This document shows, one piece after another, positions 18,788-28,573 of a stretch of DNA of 64,000 nucleotides (its first letter is position 1; each line of letters starts with the position of its first letter). Origin of the DNA: Pseudomonadota bacterium (GTDB lineage: Bacteria > Pseudomonadota > Gammaproteobacteria > Pseudomonadales > Oleiphilaceae); the NCBI GenBank assembly GCA_002747395.1, contig PDPE01000027.1, positions 62,001 through 126,000 of the forward strand, written 5' to 3'. The notes below the pieces were generated by a model. The model was not told the DNA's origin. It did no database searches and saw only the letters and a program-made list of their open reading frames with translations. A program made the position numbers and the translations under genes.

Positions 18788-19797
18788 TGCCGAGGCAGCA
18801 TGCCAATGCCGATTTGAGAGCCTGCAACACACTTGCTGTCAACTCGACTTGTCGTTGTCTGATTGATTTTGCCAGTGTTGAGGAGCTTAAGGAAAGCATC
18901 AGGCTGGCTGTCTCCGATAATTCAGATTTTCTGATCCTGGGTGAAGGAAGCAATGTTGTTTTTGCGGGCGATTTTAATGGTTACGTGTTGCGCAACCGAA
19001 TCGATGGCGTGCGGGAGGAGGTGCTTTCACCCGATGAATCGCTGTTTTCCGTTGGCGCTGGTGAAAACTGGCATGATTTTGTTTTGCGAACCAACCAGGC
19101 GGGTTTCAATGGCCTGGAAAATCTGGCGCTGATTCCTGGCACTGCAGGGGCAACCCCTGTTCAGAATGTCGGCGCTTACGGCGAAGAGGTCGCCAATCAT
19201 ATCGTCAAGGTAGAAGCACTGGAGTGCCGCACAGGCATCCTGAAATCCTTTGCAAACCCGGACTGCCAATTCAATTACAGAGACAGTTTTTTCAAACGTA
19301 ACCCCGGACAGTATTGTATCACCCGGGTGTTTTTCAAATTGAGTAAAACACGGCCCCTGAATACGCAATATGGCGAACTGGCCAGAAGACAGGCGCAGCA
19401 GCCTTTTCTTACCAGTCTGGAGTTAAATCGGTATGTGTGCGAGGTCAGGTCGCAAAAGTTACCGGATCCGGCATTTCTTCCCAATGCTGGCAGTTTTTTC
19501 AAAAACCCCATTGTCAGTGAACAGGACTATACCCGGATTAAACAGGCATTCCCCCGGGTAGTGGCCTATCAGGCCGTCAGTGGCTGGAAACTGGCGGCCG
19601 GTTGGCTGATTGAGGAAGCCGGCCTGAAAGGGTATCGGGATCAGCATGTAGGCGTCCACGACAAACAGGCCCTGGTGCTGGTCAATCATAATAACGGAAC
19701 CGGCCGTGATGTATTGAATCTTGCCCGGCATATTCAATCTGTCGTTTATAGCAAATTCCTGGTGAGGCTTGAAATAGAGCCTCTTTTGATCGGCTAA
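18787..19797 (+). CDS. murB: UDP-N-acetylenolpyruvoylglucosamine reductase
   Basis: 336 residues. MurB reduces UDP-GlcNAc-enolpyruvate to UDP-MurNAc using NADPH and FAD. FAD-binding segment LGEGSNVVF (51-59), the GTAGATPVQNVGAYGEE segment, and the catalytic serine in NAGSFFKNP (Ser236). Type I length with the C-terminal conserved Glu. Its ATG overlaps the phosphatase stop (TGATG), so translation is coupled. It ends the envelope cluster; rne, the next gene in Pseudomonas, is absent here. Confidence 0.96.
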   Translation: MPRQHANADLRACNTLAVNSTCRCLIDFASVEELKESIRLAVSDNSDFLILGEGSNVVFAGDFNGYVLRNRIDGVREEVLSPDESLFSVGAGENWHDFVLRTNQAGFNGLENLALIPGTAGATPVQNVGAYGEEVANHIVKVEALECRTGILKSFANPDCQFNYRDSFFKRNPGQYCITRVFFKLSKTRPLNTQYGELARRQAQQPFLTSLELNRYVCEVRSQKLPDPAFLPNAGSFFKNPIVSEQDYTRIKQAFPRVVAYQAVSGWKLAAGWLIEEAGLKGYRDQHVGVHDKQALVLVNHNNGTGRDVLNLARHIQSVVYSKFLVRLEIEPLLIG

Positions 19798-19864
19798 TCG
19801 GCTGGTGCCAAAACCTCTCCGCTCAGGCGTTGCGATTACGCTTTAATTTGACTCCGTGACTCTT

Positions 19865-19939
19865 TTTCCTGCGACCGGCTTTCCTGTAACCGGCTTTCCC
19901 GCGAGCAACTGTCTGGCTGCCAGTTTTCCTGCGATCGGC
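19865..19939. repeat. Tandem repeat, 5 x 15 bp, after murB
   Basis: Units start at 19865, 19880, 19895, 19910 and 19925. Units 1, 2 and 5 match at 13-14 of 15 (tttcctgcgaccggc type), unit 3 partly, unit 4 is diverged. It lies in the 247-base gap before the GntR gene. A Lys/Arg-rich reading frame across it is a by-product. Confidence 0.75.
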
Positions 19940-20044
19940 CCGGTGCGTATTGTCTACAATCCTTCGGGTCATACGTTTGTCTAGCTTGTTTATATTCTGT
20001 CTATCCATTAACTTTGCTAAAAATGTCTACAATGACGAGCGGTT

Positions 20045-20743
20045 ATGTCAGATTTGGTTTCATCTGTTACCAGTCAGTTAACCTTGGCTGACAGGGTGTT
20101 CATGTCCATTCAGGATGCGATTATCAAGGGGCAGCTTGTGCCTGGTCAGCGGCTGAGTGAGGCTGAATTGTCTTCCACTCACGGAGTGAGCCGGGGGCCG
20201 TTGAGAGAAGCGATTCGTCGCCTTGAGGGGCGGGGTCTGGTTACCCGACGGCCACACGCGGGTATCTCGGTGGTTGAGCTCGGGTTTGACGAGCTGGTGG
20301 AAATCTATCAGATTCGAGAGTCGATGGAGGGCCTGGCCTGCAAACTGGCGGCAGAAAGAATGTCTGATGACGAGATCGGTGATATCCGATTGCTGCTGGA
20401 GCAGCATAAAAGGCTGGTAGATGAAGATGATGGCCGATCCTACTTTCAAAGAGAGGGAGACTTTGATTTTCATTACCGTATTGTCAATGGCTGTCAGAAC
20501 GTCAGGCTGTATCATTATTTGTGCGGGGAGTTGTATCACCTGGTTCGAATGTATCGTTACCGGCTGAGCCTGCGAACCGAACGCCCGCACAAAGCGCTAA
20601 AGGAACACACACAGATACTTGATGCAATTGAAGCCAGGGATGGTGAGCTGGCTGAAATTCTGATGCGAAGGCATATTCGCGCCGCACGAATGAATATTGA
20701 AAAACGCTATCAACAGGGCACTATTTTTTCAGCGGTTAACTAG
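20045..20743 (+). CDS. GntR-family (FadR/FCD subfamily) regulator of the propionate operon
   Basis: 232 residues. An N-terminal winged helix-turn-helix (about 15-80) with the GntR signature GQRLSEAELSSTHGVSRGPLREAIRRL split over two helices, then an FCD ligand domain (about 90-220). It is transcribed with prpB, 46 bases downstream. GntR regulators in this position control 2-methylcitrate operons in Pseudomonas and Shewanella relatives; the ligand is probably a methylcitrate-cycle intermediate. It differs from the sigma-54 activator PrpR of enterobacteria. Operator position not identified. Confidence 0.88.
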   Translation: MSDLVSSVTSQLTLADRVFMSIQDAIIKGQLVPGQRLSEAELSSTHGVSRGPLREAIRRLEGRGLVTRRPHAGISVVELGFDELVEIYQIRESMEGLACKLAAERMSDDEIGDIRLLLEQHKRLVDEDDGRSYFQREGDFDFHYRIVNGCQNVRLYHYLCGELYHLVRMYRYRLSLRTERPHKALKEHTQILDAIEARDGELAEILMRRHIRAARMNIEKRYQQGTIFSAVN

Positions 20744-20789
20744 CTATTGATTATGTAACCAGAGCAGCCTTTCGGGAGGCACAAAACCT

Positions 20790-21668
20790 ATGTCAAATGG
20801 TACAAAGTTCAGAGACGCACTACAGGAAAACAAACCCTTGCAGATTGTCGGTACGATAAACGCGTACTCTGCAATGATGGCAAAACAAATCGGACATCAG
20901 GCGATTTATCTTTCCGGTGGTGGTGTTGCCAACGCCTCCTATGGCTTGCCCGATCTGGGTATGACTTCTCTTAACGATGTGTTGGTGGATGTGCAGAGAA
21001 TCACCTCTGCCTGTGATCTGCCCCTGCTGGTTGACATCGATACCGGGTGGGGCGGGGCGTTCAATATCGCCAAAACCATCAGGGATATGGAAAAAGCCGG
21101 TGCTGCAGCGGTACACATGGAAGATCAGATCGCGCAAAAGCGTTGTGGGCACCGCCCCAACAAGGAAATTGTCTCGGTTGGGGAAATGGTTGATCGAATC
21201 AGGGCGGCAGTTGACGCAAGAACCGATCCGGGTTTTTTCATCATGGCGCGAACCGATGCCTTTGCACAGGAAGGGTTGGAGGCAGCCATTGAACGAGCCA
21301 ACGCCTATGTGGCGGCAGGAGCAGATGGCATTTTTGCGGAAGCCATTCAAACAGAAGAACATTACAGGGCCTTTGCCGAGGCACTTGATGTACCGATTTT
21401 GGCGAACATTACCGAGTTTGGTAAAACCGAACTGTGGAACAAAAGCCAGCTCGGCGAGTGGGGCGCAGATATGGTGCTATACCCGCTGAGTGCATTCAGG
21501 GCCATGAACAGGGCGGCCGAGACTGTCTATCGCTCCATTCTTGAAAACGGCGACCAGAAAGCGGTAGTGGATATGATGCAGACGCGCATGGAACTCTATG
21601 ATTATCTTGGCTATCACGACTACGAGCAAAAGCTGGACAGTCTTTTTGCCGAGGGTAAAAACAGGTAG
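20790..21668 (+). CDS. prpB: 2-methylisocitrate lyase
   Basis: 292 residues. PrpB splits 2-methylisocitrate into pyruvate and succinate. The isocitrate lyase/PEP mutase fold shows DIDTGWGG (metal binding) and the active-site loop KRCGH with Cys119. CGGGAGGC lies upstream of the ATG. A small hairpin (21673-21694) follows before prpC. Confidence 0.96.
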   Translation: MSNGTKFRDALQENKPLQIVGTINAYSAMMAKQIGHQAIYLSGGGVANASYGLPDLGMTSLNDVLVDVQRITSACDLPLLVDIDTGWGGAFNIAKTIRDMEKAGAAAVHMEDQIAQKRCGHRPNKEIVSVGEMVDRIRAAVDARTDPGFFIMARTDAFAQEGLEAAIERANAYVAAGADGIFAEAIQTEEHYRAFAEALDVPILANITEFGKTELWNKSQLGEWGADMVLYPLSAFRAMNRAAETVYRSILENGDQKAVVDMMQTRMELYDYLGYHDYEQKLDSLFAEGKNR

Positions 21669-21672
21669 ATTG

Positions 21673-21694
21673 AGTAAAGCCGAAGAACGGCTTA
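21673..21694 (+). other. Hairpin between prpB and prpC
   Basis: GTAAAGCCG and CGGCTTAC pair with one bulge around AAGAA. No T-run follows, so it is more likely an mRNA processing or stability element than a terminator. Confidence 0.35.
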
Positions 21695-21780
21695 CTTGAT
21701 CAGTAGTCAAACCAGACGTATCAAAGAACCGTGATTCAATACATAATTAAAAAAACAATACCGATTATCAGGAGCACATT

Positions 21781-22905
21781 ATGGTAGACAAGAAACTGAG
21801 CGGAGCCGGCCTGCGAGGCACCAGTGCCGGACAAACGAAATTGTGTACAGTAGGCAAGTCGGGTTCCGGTTTGACCTATTGCGGTTATGACGTATCTGAC
21901 CTTGCCGAACACGCCACCTTTGAAGAGGTGGCCTACCTGCTGTTCCATGGCGAGTTGCCGAACCGGGCCCAGCTTGATGAATACAATGCCGTGTTGAAGG
22001 CAAACCGTGACCTGCCACAGCCACTCAAGGAAATACTGGAGCATATTCCTTCCGATGCCCACCCTATGGATGTCATGCGGACGGGGTGCTCATTTCTGGG
22101 CAACCTTGAGCCTGAAAACGACTTCTCTGAACAAATGAAAGCGGCGAACCGTTTGATTGGTGCCTTTCCAGCCATTATGTGCTACTGGTACAGATATAGC
22201 CATGACGGTGTGAAAATCGAATGTACCACCGAAGAAGATTCCGTTAGCGGGCATTTTCTAAGGCTTCTGCACGGCAAGCCACCAACCGAACAGCACCGGC
22301 GTGTGATGGATGTTTCCCTGATTCTCTATGCCGAGCATGAATTTAATGCGTCGACCTTTACTGCGCGTGTTTGCGCTTCCACCCTGTCTGATATGTATTC
22401 CTGTGTGACCGGAGCGATTGGCTCACTGCGTGGCCCGCTGCACGGTGGTGCCAATGAAGCGGCAATGGAAATGATCGAGAAGTTCAAGTCGCCTGAAGAT
22501 GCAAAGGAACAAATGGCCGCCATGCTTGAGCGCAAGGAAAAGATCATGGGCTTCGGTCATGCTATCTACCGGGAATCCGACCCGCGTAATGTAGTGATAA
22601 AGGAGTGGTCTGAAAAGCTCTCCAAAACAGCCGATGATGCCTTGCTTTATGATATTTCCGTGGCCTGTGAAGAGTTTATGTGGGATACCAAAAAACTGTT
22701 CTGCAACGCAGACTTTTTTCATGCGTCAACCTACCACTTTATGGGAATCCCGACCAAGCTGTTTACGCCAATCTTCGTTTGCTCGCGTGTGGCAGGCTGG
22801 GCGGCTCATGTGATGGAGCAGCGGGTTCATAACCGGATTATCCGGCCCAGTGCCGACTATATCGGTGCCGAACCAAGACCGGTTCCACCTATTGAACAGA
22901 GGTAA
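21781..22905 (+). CDS. prpC: 2-methylcitrate synthase
   Basis: 374 residues. PrpC condenses propionyl-CoA with oxaloacetate. Citrate synthase signature GFGHAIYRESDPR carries the catalytic His, with a second His in GPLHGGANE and the Asp in the C-terminal half. The N-terminus KKLSGAGLRG is typical of PrpC and not of GltA. AGGAG precedes the ATG. Its last codons and stop are the first unit of a 3 x 16-bp repeat running into the intergenic DNA. Confidence 0.95.
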   Translation: MVDKKLSGAGLRGTSAGQTKLCTVGKSGSGLTYCGYDVSDLAEHATFEEVAYLLFHGELPNRAQLDEYNAVLKANRDLPQPLKEILEHIPSDAHPMDVMRTGCSFLGNLEPENDFSEQMKAANRLIGAFPAIMCYWYRYSHDGVKIECTTEEDSVSGHFLRLLHGKPPTEQHRRVMDVSLILYAEHEFNASTFTARVCASTLSDMYSCVTGAIGSLRGPLHGGANEAAMEMIEKFKSPEDAKEQMAAMLERKEKIMGFGHAIYRESDPRNVVIKEWSEKLSKTADDALLYDISVACEEFMWDTKKLFCNADFFHASTYHFMGIPTKLFTPIFVCSRVAGWAAHVMEQRVHNRIIRPSADYIGAEPRPVPPIEQR

Positions 22906-22941
22906 TGCTGAACAAAGGTAATGCTGAAAAAGGGTAATGCC
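22894..22941. repeat. Tandem repeat, 3 x 16 bp, seeded by the prpC stop codon
   Basis: Units 22894-22909, 22910-22925 and 22926-22941 (gaacagaggtaatgct type) share 15 and 13 of 16 positions. The first unit contains the last three codons and TAA of prpC. The copies step outward into the intergenic region without any change of period. Confidence 0.85.
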
Positions 22942-22958
22942 CTGTGTGAAAGGCATTA
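22935..22958 (+). terminator. Hairpin after prpC
   Basis: TAATGCC (22935-22941) pairs with GGCATTA (22952-22958); TT and, a little later, TTTT follow. It starts in the last repeat unit. It may attenuate transcription into acnD. Confidence 0.4.
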
Positions 22959-23034
22959 TTCAGGCTGTTTTATCGAAGCGGGAGGCCTGGCAGCCGCCCC
23001 CTTCGTTTTTATTTTGTAACCTGTGGAACAAGTG

Positions 23035-25674
23035 ATGAACAATTCTTACCGCAAAGCCCTGCCCCGAGCGTCAGTTGACTATTTTGATGCGCGTGCTGCT
23101 GTTGAGGAAATCAGTCCGGGTGCTTATGACAGGCTGCCCTATACTTCACGTGTGCTGGCTGAAAACCTGGTGCGACGATGTGCGCCCGAGAGCCTGTCGG
23201 AATCACTGAAACAAATTATTGGGCGCAAACGCGAGCTGGATTTCCCCTGGTATCCGGCTCGGGTCGTTTGCCATGATATTCTCGGGCAAACCGCACTGGT
23301 TGATCTGGCAGGGTTAAGGGATGCGATAGCGGATCAGGGTGGTGACCCTTCACTGGTTAACCCTGTGGTTCCCACCCAGTTGATTGTGGATCACTCGCTT
23401 GCGGTTGAGTACGGCGGGTTTGACCCTGATGCCTTCGAAAAAAACCGGGCTATAGAAGACCGACGTAATGAAGACCGTTTTCATTTTATCGAATGGACAA
23501 AAACCGCGTTTCAGAATGTGGACGTGATCCCTGCCGGGAACGGGATTATGCACCAGATCAACCTGGAAAAAATGTCGCCGGTCATTCAAACGGTAGACGG
23601 CGTTGCCTTCCCCGATACCTGTGTCGGCACAGACAGTCATACACCTCATGTTGATGCGTTGGGTGTGATCGCCATTGGCGTGGGTGGTCTTGAAGCAGAG
23701 AACGTTATGCTGGGCAGACCCTCGATGATGCGTTTGCCGGATATTATCGGTGTCCACCTGACCGGCGAAAGAAAGCCTGGCATCACCGCGACCGATATTG
23801 TTCTTGCCATCACCGAGTTCCTGCGCCAGGAGCGGGTGGTTTCTTCTTACCTGGAGTTTTTTGGTGAAGGTGCTCGCAGCCTGACCATAGGAGACAGAGC
23901 CACCATCTCCAATATGACACCGGAATATGGCGCAACGGCCGGCATGTTCTATATTGACGAACAGACCATTGACTACCTGACCCTGACAGGCAGGGAGCCG
24001 GAGCAGGTTGCCCTGGTGGAACAGTACGCAAAAGAAACAGGGCTGTGGGCAGGCAGCCTTGAAAAGGCGGAATACGAACGAGTGCTGGAGTTTGATCTTT
24101 CAACGGTCGTTCGAAATATGGCCGGGCCCTCCAACCCTCATCGCAGACTCCCGGTTTCAGAATTGAAGCAGCGGGGAATTGCCCGGCCGATGTCTGATAG
24201 CGATAGCAATGACGGTAGCAATAATGATGGCCTGATGCCGGATGGTGCTGTGATAATCGCGGCCATTACCTCCTGTACCAATACCAGTAACCCGAGAAAT
24301 GTCGTCGCCGCCGGTCTGTTGGCCAGAAAAGCGAACCGGTTCGGGTTGACTCGCAAGCCCTGGGTCAAGTCTTCATTTGCGCCGGGGTCAAAAGTGGCTC
24401 GACTGTATCTGGAAGAAGCCGGTCTGTTGCAAGACCTGGAACAAATGGGGTTTGGAATTGTCGCCTATGCCTGCACTACCTGCAATGGCATGAGTGGTGC
24501 GCTGGATAAAGACATCCAGCAGGAAATCATCGATCGGGATTTGTATGCCACCGCCGTTTTATCCGGTAACCGGAATTTTGACGGGCGAATCCATCCCTAT
24601 GCCAAACAGGCATTCCTGGCTTCGCCGCCATTGGTTGTGGCTTATGCCATTGCGGGTTCAATCCGGTTCGATATTGAAAATGATACCCTGGGATACGACC
24701 CGGAAGGCAACCCCGTTACCTTGAAGGATATCTGGCCTGGTGATGATGAAATAGATGAAATTGTAGCCAAAAGCGTCAAGTCGGAGCAGTTTAAACAAGT
24801 CTACATCCCGATGTTTGATCTGGGTTCTTTTGCACAAGCCGAAAGCCCGCTGTACGATTGGCGGCCCATGAGCACCTATATCAGGCGGCCACCCTATTGG
24901 GAAGGAGCGCTGGCGGGTGAGAGAACCCTGAAAGGAATGCGACCTCTGGCCGTACTGGGTGACAATATCACCACAGACCACCTGTCACCTTCGAACGCAA
25001 TCCTGGCCAGCAGTGCGGCGGGAGAGTATCTGGCGAAAATGGGTTTGCCGGAAGAAGACTTCAATTCCTATGCCACCCACCGTGGTGACCATTTGACCGC
25101 GCAACGCGCGACCTTTGCCAACCCCAAACTGCTCAATGAAATGGTTCAGGAAAACGGAGAAGTCAAACAGGGTTCCTGGGCACGTATCGAGCCTGAAGGC
25201 AAGGTCACCCGAATGTGGGAAGCAATAGAAACCTACATGGACAAAAAGCAGCCGTTAATTATTGTAGCCGGTGCGGATTATGGTCAGGGATCATCAAGAG
25301 ACTGGGCGGCAAAAGGCGTTCGGCTGGCCGGTGTTGAAGTGATTGTGGCTGAAGGGTTTGAAAGGATACACCGAACCAATCTGGTGGGAATGGGAGTGTT
25401 GCCGCTTGAGTTTGAAAAAGGTACCACCAGAAATACATTGAATATCGATGGTACAGAAACTTATGATGTTGAAGGTGAAAGGGCTCCCGGATGTACGCTG
25501 ACACTCCTGATTCACCGGAAGAACGGCGAAACTGTGACTGTTCCGGTCAAATGCAGGCTGGATACTGCTGACGAAGTATCCGTGTATGAAGCCGGTGGTG
25601 TCCTGCAACGTTTTGCCAGGGATTTTCTGGAATCGACAACCGGCGCATCCGGTGAGGAGGTATCCCGTGGCTGA
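23035..25674 (+). CDS. acnD: Fe/S-dependent 2-methylcitrate dehydratase AcnD
   Basis: 879 residues from ATG 23035; a GTG four codons upstream is possible. AcnD dehydrates 2-methylcitrate to 2-methylaconitate, replacing PrpD. The aconitase cluster cysteines are in ITSCTNTSNP and CTTCNGMSG; DLFESTVV-type swivel motifs are replaced by the C-terminal YGQGSSRDWAAKG segment. Just before the first cysteine is an insertion rich in Ser, Asp, Asn and Gly encoded by a 12-bp repeat. The paired prpF identifies it as AcnD and not a housekeeping aconitase. Its stop overlaps the prpF start. Confidence 0.93.
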   Translation: MNNSYRKALPRASVDYFDARAAVEEISPGAYDRLPYTSRVLAENLVRRCAPESLSESLKQIIGRKRELDFPWYPARVVCHDILGQTALVDLAGLRDAIADQGGDPSLVNPVVPTQLIVDHSLAVEYGGFDPDAFEKNRAIEDRRNEDRFHFIEWTKTAFQNVDVIPAGNGIMHQINLEKMSPVIQTVDGVAFPDTCVGTDSHTPHVDALGVIAIGVGGLEAENVMLGRPSMMRLPDIIGVHLTGERKPGITATDIVLAITEFLRQERVVSSYLEFFGEGARSLTIGDRATISNMTPEYGATAGMFYIDEQTIDYLTLTGREPEQVALVEQYAKETGLWAGSLEKAEYERVLEFDLSTVVRNMAGPSNPHRRLPVSELKQRGIARPMSDSDSNDGSNNDGLMPDGAVIIAAITSCTNTSNPRNVVAAGLLARKANRFGLTRKPWVKSSFAPGSKVARLYLEEAGLLQDLEQMGFGIVAYACTTCNGMSGALDKDIQQEIIDRDLYATAVLSGNRNFDGRIHPYAKQAFLASPPLVVAYAIAGSIRFDIENDTLGYDPEGNPVTLKDIWPGDDEIDEIVAKSVKSEQFKQVYIPMFDLGSFAQAESPLYDWRPMSTYIRRPPYWEGALAGERTLKGMRPLAVLGDNITTDHLSPSNAILASSAAGEYLAKMGLPEEDFNSYATHRGDHLTAQRATFANPKLLNEMVQENGEVKQGSWARIEPEGKVTRMWEAIETYMDKKQPLIIVAGADYGQGSSRDWAAKGVRLAGVEVIVAEGFERIHRTNLVGMGVLPLEFEKGTTRNTLNIDGTETYDVEGERAPGCTLTLLIHRKNGETVTVPVKCRLDTADEVSVYEAGGVLQRFARDFLESTTGASGEEVSRG
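24202..24237. repeat. In-frame 12-bp degenerate repeat inside acnD
   Basis: Units 24202, 24214 and 24226 (gatagcaatgac type) encode a Ser/Asp/Asn/Gly-rich surface insertion next to the cluster-ligand segment. Units 1 and 2 share 9 of 12 positions; the third is weak. Confidence 0.4.
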
Positions 25675-26893
25675 TTTATCAACAAATCATGCGGTCAGGC
25701 CCGCGCAAACCCCCGCGCAAATCTCCCCTCAAATTAAAGTGCCTGCAACCTATATGCGTGGCGGCACCAGCAAAGGGGTTTTCTTTAAACTGGACGACTT
25801 GCCAGAAAGTGCGAGACAACCGGGAAAATCAAGAGATGACCTGCTACTGAGAGTGATTGGCAGCCCTGACCCTTATGGCAAGCAAATCGATGGCATGGGT
25901 GGCGCGACATCCAGTACCAGCAAAACGGTGATTTTGTCCAAAAGTACTCAGCCCGAGCACGATGTCGATTATTTGTTTGGCCAGGTTTCTATCGACAAGC
26001 CCTTTGTCGATTGGAGCGGCAACTGCGGGAATTTGACTGCCGCAGTCGGTGCCTTTGCCATTGCCCGCGGGTTGGTCGAGCCAGACCGGATTCCCGATAA
26101 CGGCGTCGCGGTGGTCAGGATTTGGCAAGTAAATATTCAGAAAACCATTATCGCTTATATCCCCATCACCAATGGATGTGTTCAGGAAACCGGCGACTTT
26201 GAGCTGGATGGTGTGACTTTCCCTGCGGCAGAGGTACGGATCGAATTTCTGAATCCGGCAGATGGAGAAGATGCCATTTTTCCTACTGGCAATGTTTCGG
26301 ATACGCTTTGTGTGCCGGGTGTGGGCGAGATCAGCGCAACTATGATCAATGCCGGTATTCCGACTGTTTTTGTGAAAGCGGATGAAATTGGCTATACCGG
26401 GACGGAATTGCAGGAAGCCATTAACGGTGATGACAAGGCTCTCGCGATGTTCGAGCGGATTCGCGCACATGCTGCTGTCAGGATGGGTCTGATTCAAAAT
26501 GTTGAGGAAGCGGCGAACCGGCAACACACGCCCAAGGTCGCTTTTGTCGCACCTGCAACCGGATATACCTCATCCAGCGGCAAAAGTATTGAACCCGATA
26601 ACATTGACCTTGTTGTCCGCGCCCTGTCTATGGGCAAGCTGCATCATGCCATGATGGGAACGGCCGCTGTGGCTATCGGTACTGCTGCGGCGATACCTGG
26701 TACCCTGGTGAATCTCGCCGCCGGTGGTGGCGAGCGTGACTGTGTCACCTTCGGCCATCCTTCAGGTACGCTGAAAGTCGGGGCGAAAGCAAGCTGTGAG
26801 AATGGTGACTGGCAGGTTGATAAGGCCTCCATGAGCAGAAGTGCCCGTATCCTGATGGAGGGGTGGGTCAGGGTGCCCGGCGATTCGTTTTGA
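25667..26893 (+). CDS. prpF: 2-methylaconitate cis-trans isomerase PrpF
   Basis: 408 residues from GTG 25667, chosen because GGAGG lies seven bases upstream and it overlaps the acnD stop by eight bases; longer upstream reading lacks conserved sequence. PrpF converts the AcnD product into the isomer used by aconitase. Motifs PATYMRGGTSKGVFF and GMGGATSSTSKT near the N-terminus and HPSGTLKVGA near the C-terminus are typical. The first 25 residues are an Ala/Pro/Gln-rich extension. It is the last gene of the operon; a 12-bp repeat follows. Confidence 0.94.
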   Translation: MADLSTNHAVRPAQTPAQISPQIKVPATYMRGGTSKGVFFKLDDLPESARQPGKSRDDLLLRVIGSPDPYGKQIDGMGGATSSTSKTVILSKSTQPEHDVDYLFGQVSIDKPFVDWSGNCGNLTAAVGAFAIARGLVEPDRIPDNGVAVVRIWQVNIQKTIIAYIPITNGCVQETGDFELDGVTFPAAEVRIEFLNPADGEDAIFPTGNVSDTLCVPGVGEISATMINAGIPTVFVKADEIGYTGTELQEAINGDDKALAMFERIRAHAAVRMGLIQNVEEAANRQHTPKVAFVAPATGYTSSSGKSIEPDNIDLVVRALSMGKLHHAMMGTAAVAIGTAAAIPGTLVNLAAGGGERDCVTFGHPSGTLKVGAKASCENGDWQVDKASMSRSARILMEGWVRVPGDSF

Positions 26894-26948
26894 TGGCTGA
26901 ATATTTGCGCATCTGTTTGTACGCCTGTTTTGTACACCTGTTGTTCGT

Positions 26949-26984
26949 CCGTTTATGCACCCGTTTATGCACCCGTTCATGCAC
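26949..26984. repeat. Tandem repeat, 3 x 12 bp, after prpF
   Basis: CCGTTTATGCAC at 26949 and 26961 is identical; the third copy at 26973 has one change. Upstream, from about 26910, further units of 12-13 bases (tgtttgtacgcc type) are more decayed, so the array may have been longer. Confidence 0.8.
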
Positions 26985-27072
26985 CAAGGGGGCAGCGATC
27001 AAGTCTGCCGCCCTGGCGTTACCGGGTTCAACCGGAAAGATAAAGCCGAAAGAACCGAGCCGGGTTTATCGC

Positions 27073-28350
27073 CTACAAGCGGCCATCGACTTCTGATTTT
27101 TCCAGAATATGTTTGACATCGTAAATCACGCAATTCTGTTTGGCCAATGCTTTTATCCCTGTACTTCCCAACGCCTTGAACTGGTCGTGCGACACCGCCA
27201 GGATAACTGCATCGTAAGTGTCAGTTTCAGGCTTCTCGATCAAGTCAAGTCCATACTCTTCCTTGACCTCTTCTGCGTTCGCCCAGGGGTCGTAGATGTG
27301 CACGTTTGCATTATAGTTTTGAAACTCGCCAATAACATCTACAACGCGTGTGTTGCGAATATCCGGGCAGTTTTCCTTGAATGTGAGGCCCATGATCAGT
27401 ATGTTCGAGTCAACCACCTGGATGCGTTTTTTAAGCATGAGTTTGATCACGCTTTCCGTTACATAGGAACCCATACGGTCGTTTATACGCCTGCCTGAAA
27501 GGATAACTTCCGGGTGATAGCCGAGAGATTGAGCCTTGTAGGTCAGGTAGTAGGGGTCAACGCCGATGCAATGTCCGCCAACGAGTCCGGGGCGGAAAGG
27601 CAGAAAGTTCCATTTGGTGCCGGCGGCTTCAAGCACTTCGAGCGTATCAATATTCATTTTGTCAAAAATCAGGGAAAGCTCGTTAACCAGCGCAATATTG
27701 ACATCTCGCTGTGTGTTTTCGATCACCTTCGCCGCTTCTGCGACCCTGATACTGCTTGCTTTGTGGGTTCCTGCGGTAATAACCGACTGATAAAGTGCAT
27801 CAACGAAATCGGCAACCTCCTCGTTGGAGCCGGAAGTGACTTTTAATATGGTGGTGACCCGGTGCTCCTTGTCACCAGGGTTGATGCGCTCCGGGCTGTA
27901 GCCAGCAAAAAAGTCCTTGTTGTAGGTCAGTCCGGATACCCTTTCCACTTCGGGAAGACAAACTTCTTCGGTTGCTCCGGGGTAAACGGTTGATTCATAG
28001 ATAATGATGTCGTCTTTTTTGACTACCTTGCCCAGAGCCCGACTGGCCGAAACCAGTGGCCTCAGATCCGGGGTATTAAATTCATCTATCGGCGTAGGCA
28101 CAGTGACAATATACACGTTGCAGTCTGAAGTGTTGGCGATATCATCGGTGTAGGTGAGGCGGGTGGCCTGGGCAAGCAACTCATCCTCCACTTCCAGGGT
28201 GTTATCTTTACCCCCTCTGAGTTCACCCACCCTTTTGGAGTCAATGTCCAGACCGACAGTGTCGAATTTTTTGCCAAATTCAACGGCCAGGGGAAGACCG
28301 ACATAACCGAGACCAACGATACAAATTTTACTATTTTTAAGTTCAAACAT
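27073..28350 (-). CDS. UDP-N-acetylhexosamine 6-dehydrogenase (WbpO/TviB type)
   Basis: 425 residues from ATG 28350 (GGAA seven bases upstream). It oxidises a UDP-GlcNAc or UDP-GalNAc type sugar to the uronic acid with NAD. The NAD motif [16 protein letters not shown] is N-terminal, GGKDNTLEV is characteristic of the WbpO/TviB branch, and the active-site region [16 protein letters not shown] carries the catalytic Cys. A WecC-type UDP-ManNAc dehydrogenase is less likely on sequence but would pair with the wecB at 36.7 kb. It stands apart from the other minus-strand genes and is divergent from the initiating transferase. Confidence 0.9.
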   Translation of the reverse strand: MFELKNSKICIVGLGYVGLPLAVEFGKKFDTVGLDIDSKRVGELRGGKDNTLEVEDELLAQATRLTYTDDIANTSDCNVYIVTVPTPIDEFNTPDLRPLVSASRALGKVVKKDDIIIYESTVYPGATEEVCLPEVERVSGLTYNKDFFAGYSPERINPGDKEHRVTTILKVTSGSNEEVADFVDALYQSVITAGTHKASSIRVAEAAKVIENTQRDVNIALVNELSLIFDKMNIDTLEVLEAAGTKWNFLPFRPGLVGGHCIGVDPYYLTYKAQSLGYHPEVILSGRRINDRMGSYVTESVIKLMLKKRIQVVDSNILIMGLTFKENCPDIRNTRVVDVIGEFQNYNANVHIYDPWANAEEVKEEYGLDLIEKPETDTYDAVILAVSHDQFKALGSTGIKALAKQNCVIYDVKHILEKSEVDGRL

Positions 28351-28480
28351 CCGTAATTCCAATTTTCAGCAGACGTATAAGTGAATGCGCTTTTTAAAAT
28401 ACTCAGCGCCATGACGAACAACTCATAAAATCAAAAAACCGGGAAGCCTTGCAAGGCAGCACTGCTTCTCTGTTTCCGGT

Positions 28481-28540
28481 GCAATATTACTATTTGCGAG
28501 GTAATACTACTATATTTGCAACGCAATACTACTATGATAA
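28481..28540. repeat. Tandem repeat, 3 units of 20-22 bp
   Basis: Units start at 28481, 28501 and 28523, each with g(c/t)aata-t/c-tactat followed by a TTGC-containing spacer. The third is cut short at about 28540. Confidence 0.7.
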
Positions 28541-28573
28541 CTCTAAAATTGTTAAAATCCTGGCACCATAGTC

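Noticed and set aside
19823..20008. 61-residue Lys/Arg-rich minus-strand frame
   Set aside because: It is the translation of the 15-bp repeat array after murB; no ribosome site and low-complexity content.
25844..26527. 227-residue minus-strand frame inside prpF
   Set aside because: Antisense shadow of a well-supported gene; no family resemblance and no ribosome site.
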